From Bacteroidota bacterium (GTDB taxonomy: Bacteria > Bacteroidota > Bacteroidia > B-17B0 > Aurantibacillaceae), in NCBI GenBank assembly GCA_013288385.1, contig JABDBZ010000007.1, positions 1 through 49,341 on the forward strand: a stretch of DNA of 49,341 nucleotides, given 5' to 3'. Below are positions 17,127 to 25,776 of the stretch, piece after piece. Under the pieces are notes generated by a model, which ran no database searches, was not told the DNA's origin, and worked only from the letters and a program-made list of their open reading frames with translations. The position numbers and the translations under genes were made by a program. Positions within the stretch are counted from its first letter, which is position 1; every line of letters starts with the position of its first letter.

Positions 17127-18734
17127 ATGATTAAAAAAATAACTTTCCTCGTTTTAATAAATACTTACTTGTTTGGACAAAACGTATTTACAAGTACTGC
17201 CGATAAAGCAAAAATAGAAATTGCAAAACAAAAAATATACGGCGGACAATATCTCGGCGCAATTAATTCGTTTAAAGATATCGCAAAAACCTCACCTAAT
17301 GATGCCAATGTATATTATTATTTAGGGTACTCTTATTTCATGTTAAATCAATTGAGTAATGCGAAAGAACAATTAAATAAATCAATTAGTTTAAACGCAA
17401 ATAAAGCAGCAACACATTTTATACTTGGTGAAATATTTCAGAAAGAAGAAAAGTATGATGATGCAATTGCAGAGTTTAATTTATGTACTGCTAATTCAAA
17501 ACCTGGAGATGTAGACCACCAAGATGCCACTGTCTTTATTAGTCAGTGTAACGTTGCGAAAAAATTAACTGCTAATCCAATTGATGTCGAAATTGAAAAT
17601 GGAGGCCCGGAAATCAATAGTAAATACGATGATAAAAATCCATGTATTACAGCTGATGGATCTCTTATGGTATTTACAACTCGTCGTCCTGAAAATCCCA
17701 ATTCTGAAGTTGATGTAGAAGGTGATGGAAAATACTTTGAAGATGTATATATAGCAACACGTGATACTGCAACCGGAAAATATTCAAACGCGAAGGCAGT
17801 ATCCGGTTCTGTGAACACAAAAGCGCACGATGCCTGCTCAAGTATTTCACCTGATGGCAAGCAAATTTTTCTTTATAAAAACGATATCAATGATAAATCG
17901 TCACGAGGCGGCGATATTTTTGTAAGCAAAATAAGTAATGGAAAATGGAAAACACCTGTGCCATTTGGAAAACCTTTAGCATCTACATATTGGGAGGGTG
18001 GAGCTTGCATTTCACCTGATGGGAAGAGATTATTTTTTACAAGCGAACGCAAGGGTGGCTTAGGTGGCAGTGATATTTGGATGGTAGAAAAAATAAATAA
18101 AAAAGAATGGGGTGTGCCTGTTAATGTTGGAGCTCCAATTAATTCAATTTATGACGAAGGTGGTATGTTCCTTGCTCCTGATGGGAAAACATTATTCTTT
18201 TGCAGCAACGGACCTAACAGTATGGGTAGTTATGACATTTTTAAAACCGTTTTGGAAGGTACTAAATGGAGTGAGCCGGTTAATCTGGGTTTTCCAATTA
18301 ATAGCTCGGCCAAAGAAGGTCAACTAACAATAAGTGCAAATGGAAAAACTGCTTATTTCTCAAGTGAACGAGCAGGTGGTTTAGGTGAGAGCGATATCTA
18401 TAGGATTAATTTAAAAGATTATGCGATTTTAGAAAAAGACAATAAAGTTAAAGTGAATGATGGATTGAGTATTTTGAAAGGAACAATAAGAGAAGGTTAC
18501 GAAGGATATGGTTTATCAGAGGTTGAAATAAATATTATGGATGCTTCAGGAAATTCAGTCGCTTCAACTACAACAAATGAAAACGGGGAATATTTTTTAA
18601 CTTTAAAAGGCGGCCAAAATTATAAGATCTCTGTTAAGAAAAAAGGATTTCAAGATATAACTGAAGATTTTGAATTAAAGCTTGGTGCAAAAGAAACAGT
18701 TACTTTAGAAAAAGGTTTCTTGTTAAAGAAATAA
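17127..18734 (+). CDS. TPR / PD40 beta-propeller / carboxypeptidase-regulatory protein (PorE-like, no OmpA domain)
   Basis: The 535 residues comprise a short signal peptide (about 1-17), TPR-like helices (about 22-145, for example VYYYLGYSYFMLNQLSNAKE), and a PD40/WD40-like beta-propeller (about 160-425). The propeller has repeated S-P-D-G-K and DI-W/Y/F motifs such as ISPDGKRLFFTSERKGGLGG. A carboxypeptidase regulatory-like beta-sandwich forms the end (about 445-530). This is the domain order of the T9SS protein PorE, which continues into an OmpA-type peptidoglycan-binding domain. Here the protein stops after the regulatory domain, 3 bases before the stop of the convergent gene, and there is no lipobox. 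It may be a PorE paralogue with another anchor or partner. Confidence 0.7.
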   Translation: MIKKITFLVLINTYLFGQNVFTSTADKAKIEIAKQKIYGGQYLGAINSFKDIAKTSPNDANVYYYLGYSYFMLNQLSNAKEQLNKSISLNANKAATHFILGEIFQKEEKYDDAIAEFNLCTANSKPGDVDHQDATVFISQCNVAKKLTANPIDVEIENGGPEINSKYDDKNPCITADGSLMVFTTRRPENPNSEVDVEGDGKYFEDVYIATRDTATGKYSNAKAVSGSVNTKAHDACSSISPDGKQIFLYKNDINDKSSRGGDIFVSKISNGKWKTPVPFGKPLASTYWEGGACISPDGKRLFFTSERKGGLGGSDIWMVEKINKKEWGVPVNVGAPINSIYDEGGMFLAPDGKTLFFCSNGPNSMGSYDIFKTVLEGTKWSEPVNLGFPINSSAKEGQLTISANGKTAYFSSERAGGLGESDIYRINLKDYAILEKDNKVKVNDGLSILKGTIREGYEGYGLSEVEINIMDASGNSVASTTTNENGEYFLTLKGGQNYKISVKKKGFQDITEDFELKLGAKETVTLEKGFLLKK

Positions 18735-18737
18735 TTT

Positions 18738-21700
18738 TTAAAAGAAAGCTCTTAGCGTTCCACTGCCCAAATGAACAATATTGCTTGAGCTGGCAGTTTT
18801 TCTTCCATTATAACTAATGCTGATTTGTAAGTTTGAATTGATGTTTCGTTGATATAATACTTCCCAGGTGTAATTTGTTCCCGCAGCTAAACCATTCAAC
18901 ATTTCAAAAGCAATTGCTGACGATTCAATGTCATTATATTTTATTCGCACGATATCCATTTTCATATTAAAACTCCCTTTTTCTGATTGATTGTATTTTA
19001 ACTCTAAGCCCGAAGTTTGTATATAAGCTTTTTGAAATCCTTCGCTAAAAGTATTAGCTTTTTCGCTGTATTTATAAATCAAACTAATTCTAAAAATTGT
19101 CCCTGGTTGGTAACTTAATTTTTGTTCACTTTCTCGTGTATGTATTAAAAAATCTCTACTCGTAAAAAGCAGCGATTGATTGCCCTTTATTCCCACTAAA
19201 CTTGTATTACTAATTGTTAACCATTTAGCAAAATTAAAACGTGATTTTAATTCGTGGGTTTCCAATAAACGTGTTTCAATACTTCCGTTCAATAATTGTT
19301 TAGATGAATTATTTGTATAAGTATAATCGCCTCCAAATACTGCAGATGATTGATTAAAGAAAACGCTTTGCCTTAAATTATTATTGCTGGCAATCATTAA
19401 AGTATCATTAACACTTAAAAAAGGATTGAAATAATATAATTGTCCGTTATCTGTTGTCCTGTTATCAATTCTGTAAGCTGTTTGTAAAGCCCATCTTGAA
19501 GCAAATTTAGAAAGAGCATCTTTTTTAGTACGAAGTAAACTCGCGGGTTTTACATTAATACTTGCACTCAATTGATTTTGTAAAATTTTTATGTATTGAT
19601 TGGTCGGTGTGTAAACCCTGATGTATTGTGCTTGATCACTGAATTGTGCAACTTCAAATTCATTCAACTGTTTTATTTGATCCCCGTTATAATCTATCCA
19701 TGAATATTGCCCTTGCCCGGGTGCTACCTGAAGATAATAAAATTCTTTTTTATTTTCTAAGCCATATCCGGTTTCATAAAATAAACTCATTGTCAGAAAT
19801 CCTTTATACCAACGGGGGTTATACTCCAAACGATTTAAAAAAGTATTGTCTGGTTTTAGGATACTGCTCACTGTGTTTTTTAAATCTAATTGACGGTAGG
19901 TAATATAAATCGTAATCGGATTATTTTTAATAGAATTGATTGTGGCTTGTATACCAATATTAGTAGCCTTTGTACTGTCTTTCACTTCATTATTATAAGC
20001 TTGTTTATCTCTACGCTCTTTGTAAAATAATTTGATATTGTTTTTTGTGGTGTCGGCAGTACTTATACTTCCTTCCCATTCCCAAAATTGATAAGTGCGC
20101 GGACTGTATCTTCTTGTACTATCCAATATAAATTTATTGTTTTCAAAAACATCACTATAACCAACTTTTAATTTGCCAAGCTTTTGGTTGGCAGTTATTT
20201 TATGACGGTAAAAAGCAGTGTTCACACTTTTATCGTCGCTCGTTAAATAACTTCCTGTGTACTGACTTTTAAAATCTCTTTTACTGTAACGGGTTTCCAA
20301 ATTGTGTTTTATACCTTTGTAATCATTACCTTCAATAAAACTATTTAGTTGGTATGTAGTTGAAAATCTATTCTGCTTTACATATCCCAATTCCATTGTT
20401 CCTATGTGTTGGTCATTTAATATCACGCTGGTTAAAGGCCTGTTCCAATCTCTATCAAATTCAATGCTCCTGAATCGTTCTACCTGTTTAAAATTCTTTT
20501 GAACATATTCGTAATTCAAATTATAAACGAATTTTGAACCCGTTCGCACGGAGTCTTTCAAAATTATTTTTTCATTTTTACTAATTACTTTTACGCCACT
20601 TCCATTATCATTTCCTTTGTCAGCCGTACTAAAAGTATTTACATCATTATTTGTATACGCACCTTCTAAAGTTAAAGAGTTGTGGTTCGTTAGCGAATAA
20701 TTAATACCCGCCGTAAACATTTGATTTCTTTTCGGGCTTATCAATGCTATTATTGGTTCATATGTACCTTGCCTAATATTATTAACTGGAGCAACCCATT
20801 GATATACTTTGCCATTGGCAGCAGAAGTTATTTCATTGTAATTACCTAAACCCTGACCAACATTGCTAAAATTAACTTGATATTTTGCGCTATCAGGATT
20901 TGTTGAATACACATAAATAGAATCGTATCTTATCGCATTTACAATGGTATCTTTTTTCCAATAAAAAACATCAGTTGGATTAAATGGTGCCAGTTGTGCG
21001 CCACTGAAATAAGCTTTGTCAAGCGTGTCACCAACTCTTGCTAAAATACCTTTCTGTTCTTGAGATAAAGTTTGCTGTAATGGCCTGTTCTTATTGTCCT
21101 GCTCACTATAAAAATTAAAATACACTTTTGCTTTTTTACCTTGTATTTCTTCTCCTAAAAGAAATAAAGACCGCGAATAATTTCTTTCTGCATATTGAAA
21201 TTCAGTTACAATTCGTTTGTCTTTTGTTATTTGTTGTTTTGCTGTAAAAGTTAATTCACCTGTATTATAATCAATAATATAATCGTTTTCTTGTCCGCGC
21301 AATAAAAGCTTGCCATCAATATAAATTTTTTCTGTACCACTTAATACAATTATGAATGTTTCATTGTCGGCACCTTTTAAACGGTATGGACCTTGATTAT
21401 TTTCTGTACCGTAAAATACTTGTCGCGAAAATTTACCGCGTGATATGGCACCTGCAATTTGAGTTTTAAAAATGAGAGGTTTATTATTAGTGCTATCAAC
21501 ATATTTATTTTCTAAATTAACGCCTTGAGCACGTTTAAAAAAATTCATGAAGTAACTATTTTGTGGTTTTTGTAATTGATAATCACCAACAATTAATTTA
21601 GTACTCGCGTTATTTAACTGCACAAATACTTTATCAAATTCTTGCAATTGAGCAGTTGTTCCATCTGCCTGAAATGGAATATTATTATCGGTAGCAGCCA

Positions 21701-22232
21701 TTAATAAATCTATTTCCGGAGTTAATTTACCGCTCACTTGTAAATTTAAATTCGAATTCAATACTGCATCTTGATTGTTACCAACCGAAATCCCCCTGCT
21801 AATATTTCCATTCTTACTTAATCCGTCATTCTTTAATAAATTATTAGAATATTTATCGTCGCTGTATTTAATCGTAAAAGGTTTATCAGGCGCAGATAAA
21901 TCCGAATAAAGTTGTGATGCATCCCTATGATAATAATTACCTTCAAAATCGAATGGAAATACGCGGTAGGATACAGAAATGCTATCTGGTTTTTTGCCTT
22001 TAAAAATTAAGGCATGTAAATTGTAATTAATTTTTGGTTTGTAAATGGAATCTGAAATTGGGAAATAATTAATTTTTAAACTTGCTCTTACTAAACTTAA
22101 ACTATCTAATTTTAACGTGTCTTTTTTTACCTTAAAATTTTTTATGCGTTCGCTTCTAAAATACTGCGCACTCAAGTTTAATCCGTTGAGTGCAATCAGC
22201 AGTAATAAGAGGTAATAACGCTTCTTTAACAT
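18738..22232 (-). CDS. Large predicted outer-membrane beta-barrel protein, function unknown
   Basis: The 1164-residue protein has a signal peptide (about 1-22, ending LNLSAQ). A globular region follows to about residue 380, with NGNISRGISVGNNQDAVLNS, LIVGDYQLQKPQ and a segment like YIIDYNTGELTFTAKQQITK. The last 650 or so residues alternate polar and aromatic residues (N-x-Y, K-x-x-Y, short turns) as in a large outer-membrane barrel. The chain ends in aromatic Phe-Phe, typical of a barrel C-terminus recognised by BamA. The N-terminal pattern reminds me of SprA-related surface proteins, but this protein is less than half the length of SprA and I cannot name its family. It is divergent from xth and convergent with the propeller gene. 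Confidence 0.6.
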   Translation of the reverse strand: MLKKRYYLLLLLIALNGLNLSAQYFRSERIKNFKVKKDTLKLDSLSLVRASLKINYFPISDSIYKPKINYNLHALIFKGKKPDSISVSYRVFPFDFEGNYYHRDASQLYSDLSAPDKPFTIKYSDDKYSNNLLKNDGLSKNGNISRGISVGNNQDAVLNSNLNLQVSGKLTPEIDLLMAATDNNIPFQADGTTAQLQEFDKVFVQLNNASTKLIVGDYQLQKPQNSYFMNFFKRAQGVNLENKYVDSTNNKPLIFKTQIAGAISRGKFSRQVFYGTENNQGPYRLKGADNETFIIVLSGTEKIYIDGKLLLRGQENDYIIDYNTGELTFTAKQQITKDKRIVTEFQYAERNYSRSLFLLGEEIQGKKAKVYFNFYSEQDNKNRPLQQTLSQEQKGILARVGDTLDKAYFSGAQLAPFNPTDVFYWKKDTIVNAIRYDSIYVYSTNPDSAKYQVNFSNVGQGLGNYNEITSAANGKVYQWVAPVNNIRQGTYEPIIALISPKRNQMFTAGINYSLTNHNSLTLEGAYTNNDVNTFSTADKGNDNGSGVKVISKNEKIILKDSVRTGSKFVYNLNYEYVQKNFKQVERFRSIEFDRDWNRPLTSVILNDQHIGTMELGYVKQNRFSTTYQLNSFIEGNDYKGIKHNLETRYSKRDFKSQYTGSYLTSDDKSVNTAFYRHKITANQKLGKLKVGYSDVFENNKFILDSTRRYSPRTYQFWEWEGSISTADTTKNNIKLFYKERRDKQAYNNEVKDSTKATNIGIQATINSIKNNPITIYITYRQLDLKNTVSSILKPDNTFLNRLEYNPRWYKGFLTMSLFYETGYGLENKKEFYYLQVAPGQGQYSWIDYNGDQIKQLNEFEVAQFSDQAQYIRVYTPTNQYIKILQNQLSASINVKPASLLRTKKDALSKFASRWALQTAYRIDNRTTDNGQLYYFNPFLSVNDTLMIASNNNLRQSVFFNQSSAVFGGDYTYTNNSSKQLLNGSIETRLLETHELKSRFNFAKWLTISNTSLVGIKGNQSLLFTSRDFLIHTRESEQKLSYQPGTIFRISLIYKYSEKANTFSEGFQKAYIQTSGLELKYNQSEKGSFNMKMDIVRIKYNDIESSAIAFEMLNGLAAGTNYTWEVLYQRNINSNLQISISYNGRKTASSSNIVHLGSGTLRAFF

Positions 22233-22288
22233 TTTAGTTTAAACGTTTTTAAAGTTAGTAAATTGTGTAAGTTTTAACTGATATTATT

Positions 22289-22319
22289 TTTGGTTTAAAG
22301 GCCTGCAAGCTGTACTTTG
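22289..22319 (+). promoter_or_regulatory. Possible promoter of xth
   Basis: TTTG (22289-22292) is followed by 20 bases and TACTTTG (22313-22319), one base short of the TAnnTTTG consensus. The ATG is only 8 bases after the box, so transcripts would be almost leaderless. Moderate support only. Confidence 0.4.
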
Positions 22320-22327
22320 GTGCCATT

Positions 22328-23089
22328 ATGAGAATAATTAGTTATAACGTAAACGGTATCAGAGCGGCGGTAGGAAAGGGTTTGCTTGAATGGATTAAAA
22401 ATGCGAATCCGGATGTTTTATGTTTACAAGAAATTAAGGCTACTCCGGATCAGCTCCGGTTGCTTGATTACGAGGAATTAGGATACCACCATTATTGGTA
22501 TCCGGCGCAAAAAAAAGGGTATAGTGGCGTTGCTGTTTTTTCGAAACATAAACCATTGCATATTGAGTATGGTTGTGGTGTAAAAAAATATGATGACGGG
22601 GGAAGAATCATTCGAATAGATTTTAAAGAGTATTCTGTCATGAGCGTTTATCATCCAAGTGGTAGCAGTGGCGAAGAAAGACAGGCATTTAAAATGGAAT
22701 GGCTTTCCTTTTTTCAAAAATATATTGATCAAATAAAAGTAAAATATCCAAAATTAATTTTGAGTGGCGATTATAATATTTGTCATAAAGCGATAGATAT
22801 TCATAACCCCATTTCAAATGCTAAATCCAGTGGTTTTTTACCTGAAGAACGTGAATGGATGGAGAATTTTATGAATAGTGGTTTTACTGATTCTTTTAGA
22901 CTTTTTAATTCTGAACCACATCAGTATAGTTGGTGGAGTTATCGTGCAGACTCAAGAAATAAAAATTTAGGTTGGCGAATAGATTATAATCTTGTAAGCA
23001 CTAATCTTAAAGATAAATTGCTTAGGGCAAACATTCTTCCTGAGGCTAAACAAAGTGATCATTGTCCGGTTTTAGTAGAGTTAAGTTAG
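22328..23089 (+). CDS. xth: Exodeoxyribonuclease III (AP endonuclease)
   Basis: Exodeoxyribonuclease III cleaves DNA 5' of abasic sites and trims blocked 3' ends in base-excision repair. The 253-residue protein fits the EEP nuclease fold: ISYNVNGIRAA at 4-14, the metal-binding glutamate in LCLQEIKA (about 32-39), YHPSGSSG, LSGDYNICH with its Asp and Asn, WSYR and the terminal SDHCPV with the catalytic Asp-His pair. Length is normal. It stands alone, divergent from the large barrel gene and followed by a 141-base gap. Confidence 0.95.
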   Translation: MRIISYNVNGIRAAVGKGLLEWIKNANPDVLCLQEIKATPDQLRLLDYEELGYHHYWYPAQKKGYSGVAVFSKHKPLHIEYGCGVKKYDDGGRIIRIDFKEYSVMSVYHPSGSSGEERQAFKMEWLSFFQKYIDQIKVKYPKLILSGDYNICHKAIDIHNPISNAKSSGFLPEEREWMENFMNSGFTDSFRLFNSEPHQYSWWSYRADSRNKNLGWRIDYNLVSTNLKDKLLRANILPEAKQSDHCPVLVELS

Positions 23090-23177
23090 TCCATTTATAA
23101 CTGATAGGACAATTGTTAAGATTTATCGAAAACTCGGTTTTTTTTATGAAAATATTAGGAATGTTACGCTAAAAATA

Positions 23178-23185
23178 TAACTTTG
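23178..23185 (+). promoter_or_regulatory. -7 promoter box upstream of the binding-protein gene
   Basis: TAACTTTG matches TAnnTTTG exactly, 45 bases before the ATG at 23231. I see no good TTG or TTTG at the usual 18-20 base spacing, so support is partial. Confidence 0.4.
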
Positions 23186-23230
23186 TTGCATAATTTAGTC
23201 TGAATTCTAATTAATTGTTAAATTATAAAT

Positions 23231-24991
23231 ATGAATAAAGTATTATTATTTTCTGTTGCATCTTTGTCTCTATTAATCAGTTCTTGTGGTGGCGATAAAA
23301 AGGATGATAAGTCTGGTAAAACGGAGGCTAAGGGAGGAATTTATACTGGTGGTATTTTACGCTTAAATGAAGTTGAGAATTTAAAGAGTCTTGTTCCAAT
23401 GTCAATTAATGACATCCCAAGTTATCATATTGCTTACCAAGTTTATGAAGGATTAGTAAAATACGATCCGGAAGATTTGACAATAAAACCGGCAATTGCC
23501 TCTCGCTGGGAGATTAGCCCGGATTTGAAAGAATTCACTTTTCATCTTAGACCCAATGTAAAGTTTCACAACGACCCTTGTTTTCCTGAAGGAAAAGGGC
23601 GTGTTTTAAATGCTGCTGATGTAAAATACAGTTTTGATAAATTATGCTCTCAAGATCCTGGGAACAATTCATTTGAAATTACCTTCAAAGATAAAGTAGT
23701 AGGAGCAAACGAAGCATATGCTAGCTCTAAAGGTGGAAGCATGAAAAAAGTTAGCGGTGTTGTGGTTGTAAATGATAGCACTATTGTTTTAAAAATGACT
23801 GTTCCAAGTACAGGTTTCCTAAATATTTTGGCTATGCCGGGTTGTTTTGTTTATCCAAAAGAAGCAGTAACAAAATATGGTAACGAAATGCGTATTAAAG
23901 CGGTTGGAACTGGTCCGTTTTTTATTGAAACAATAAAAGAGGGTGAAGTTATTATCATGAAGAAAAACCCTAACTATTGGGGAATCGATCAACATGGAAA
24001 TCAGCTGCCTTATTTGGATGGTGTAAAATGGAGTTTTATTCGCGAGAAAAAATCAGAAATATTAAAATTCAAAGCTGGCGATTTGGATATGATTTATCGT
24101 ATTCCTGTTGAAATGTTCTCTGAGATTATGGGTGATTTAGCAGATGCAAAAAATAAAAAGAATGAATTTCAAATTATTACAGCTGCTGCATTAAATTCGA
24201 GTTTCTGTGGATTCAACGTACAAGGTAATCCAGTATTTGCAAAGAAAGATGTTCGCTTGGCATTTAACTATGCTATTGATCGTCATAAAATTGCTGACTT
24301 TACAATTCAAGGTGAAGGTTCATCAGCAGATTATGGGATGATGCCATACTCAGAAGTATTCGAAAAAGAAGGTTACAATTACAAAACTGTGAAAGGTTAC
24401 GCCTTTGATCCTGCGAAAGCAAAAGAGCTTTTAAAAGCGGCTGGTTATCCTGATGGAAAAGGTTTTCCGGAAATTAGTTTGGAAATTAACGGTGGTGGTG
24501 GTGACAGAAACATTTTAGTTGCTGAGGTTATTCAAAGCATGCTAAAAGAGAACTTAAATATTAAAGTGAATATCAATACAGTTCCATTGGCAGAACATAT
24601 CGAAAATGTTCAATCAGGTAAATCAGATTTCTTCAGACTTGCCTGGAGTGCTGATTATCCAGATCCTGAAACATTTTTAACCTTGTTTTATGGAAAGCAT
24701 GTGCCTGATAATCCTCACGAAAAATCATTCACTAATTTTTTCAGATATAAAAGCGCAAAATTTGATTCGTTGTTTGCAGCTAGTCAAGTAGAGCCGGATA
24801 AAGCAAAACGCTTTGATATCTTAAGTAAAGCAGAAGCAGTAGTTATTGAAGACGCTCCTTTTATGCCAATTTTTTATGATGAGAATTTTAGACTGGAGCA
24901 AAAAGGTGTTCGTAATTTACCTGAAAACGCAATGCTTTATATTAATCTAACGGAAACATATGTTATCCCTGCAGATAAATTAAAGAAATAA
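23231..24991 (+). CDS. Oligopeptide-type ABC transporter substrate-binding lipoprotein (SBP_bac_5)
   Basis: The 586-residue protein has a lipoprotein signal peptide with lipobox LISSC, so Cys19 would be lipidated. A linker rich in Gly, Asp and Lys follows (CGGDKKDDK). The mature part has the cluster C binding-protein fold seen in DppA and OppA: YQVYEGLVKYDPEDL, the segment FTFHLRPNVKFHNDP, VGTGPFFIETIKEGE, then KKDVRLAFNYAIDRHKI. Such proteins deliver peptides or other solutes to an ABC permease. No permease gene is adjacent. A two-domain ATPase of the matching transporter class lies about 16.5 kb away on the other strand, which is only suggestive. A terminator follows the gene. Confidence 0.9.
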   Translation: MNKVLLFSVASLSLLISSCGGDKKDDKSGKTEAKGGIYTGGILRLNEVENLKSLVPMSINDIPSYHIAYQVYEGLVKYDPEDLTIKPAIASRWEISPDLKEFTFHLRPNVKFHNDPCFPEGKGRVLNAADVKYSFDKLCSQDPGNNSFEITFKDKVVGANEAYASSKGGSMKKVSGVVVVNDSTIVLKMTVPSTGFLNILAMPGCFVYPKEAVTKYGNEMRIKAVGTGPFFIETIKEGEVIIMKKNPNYWGIDQHGNQLPYLDGVKWSFIREKKSEILKFKAGDLDMIYRIPVEMFSEIMGDLADAKNKKNEFQIITAAALNSSFCGFNVQGNPVFAKKDVRLAFNYAIDRHKIADFTIQGEGSSADYGMMPYSEVFEKEGYNYKTVKGYAFDPAKAKELLKAAGYPDGKGFPEISLEINGGGGDRNILVAEVIQSMLKENLNIKVNINTVPLAEHIENVQSGKSDFFRLAWSADYPDPETFLTLFYGKHVPDNPHEKSFTNFFRYKSAKFDSLFAASQVEPDKAKRFDILSKAEAVVIEDAPFMPIFYDENFRLEQKGVRNLPENAMLYINLTETYVIPADKLKK

Positions 24992-25009
24992 TAAAATTAA
25001 ATTTAATTG

Positions 25010-25038
25010 ATCCCGGCTAAATAGTCGGGATTTTTTTT
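25010..25038 (+). terminator. Intrinsic terminator after the binding-protein gene
   Basis: ATCCCGGCT (25010-25018) pairs with AGTCGGGAT (25023-25031) through one G-T wobble, with loop AAAT, followed by a run of eight T. It starts 19 bases after the stop codon. Confidence 0.88.
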
Positions 25039-25098
25039 GCCCTTATCCATGACTAAAAATCGTATTTTTAATTTCTTAAATTGTGCTTATATTAGAGT

Positions 25099-25776
25099 AT
25101 GAAGAAGGAGTATGTTATAATTGTAGCAGGGGGAACCGGATTACGAATGAGGTCAGAGATACCTAAACAATTTCTAAAAATAAGCAATACACCAATTATC
25201 GTTTTAAGTATTCAACAGTTTTTGAAATACAAATCAAGTATTCAAATTGTAATTGCAGTACATAAAGATTTTAAAAAACAAATGAAAAACATTATTCAAA
25301 AACATTTTCCAAATAAAAATATTCAAATCACGTTGGGTGGCGAAAACCGTTTTCAGTCTGTAAAAAATGCATTAGGCCTTATTCCCCCATCAAATGGAGT
25401 ACTAGGAATACATGATGCGGCCAGACCGTTTGTTTCGGTTGCCGTAATTAAAGAATGTTACGCAGTTGCAGCTCAAAAAGGAAATGCAATTCCTGCAATA
25501 ACATTATTTGAAAGTGTTCGGCAAGTAAGTGAAAAAAGTAATAAAGCCGTTGATCGCAATAAATTTAAAATTATTCAAACACCGCAGTGTTTTGAAATAA
25601 ATCTTATAAAAAAGGCATTCACCAAAAAATACTCAAAACGATTTACCGATGATGCAACTGTTTTGGAATCTATCGGAGAAAAAATAAATTTAGTTGAAGG
25701 AAATTTCGAAAACATTAAGATCACCAATCCAAATGATTTAGTTATCGCAAAAGCTTATATTAAAAATGACAAGTGA
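25099..25776 (+). CDS. ispD: 2-C-methyl-D-erythritol 4-phosphate cytidylyltransferase
   Basis: IspD makes CDP-methylerythritol in the non-mevalonate isoprenoid pathway, which feeds UppS and other prenyl enzymes. The 225-residue protein starts with the nucleotidyltransferase loop: VAGGTGLRMRSEIPKQF (about residues 9-25), where the usual GxGxRM...PKQ is intact. GIHDAARPFVS lies at about 103-113 and IQTPQCFE near 157-164, with the following DDATVLE also conserved. Length is typical. The last 11 bases overlap the start of the next gene, so ispD probably leads a four-gene operon. Confidence 0.93.
   Translation: MKKEYVIIVAGGTGLRMRSEIPKQFLKISNTPIIVLSIQQFLKYKSSIQIVIAVHKDFKKQMKNIIQKHFPNKNIQITLGGENRFQSVKNALGLIPPSNGVLGIHDAARPFVSVAVIKECYAVAAQKGNAIPAITLFESVRQVSEKSNKAVDRNKFKIIQTPQCFEINLIKKAFTKKYSKRFTDDATVLESIGEKINLVEGNFENIKITNPNDLVIAKAYIKNDK

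Noticed and set aside
17543..17860. 105-codon minus-strand frame within the propeller gene
   Set aside because: Antisense of a clearly coding propeller domain, with no promoter or recognisable domain.
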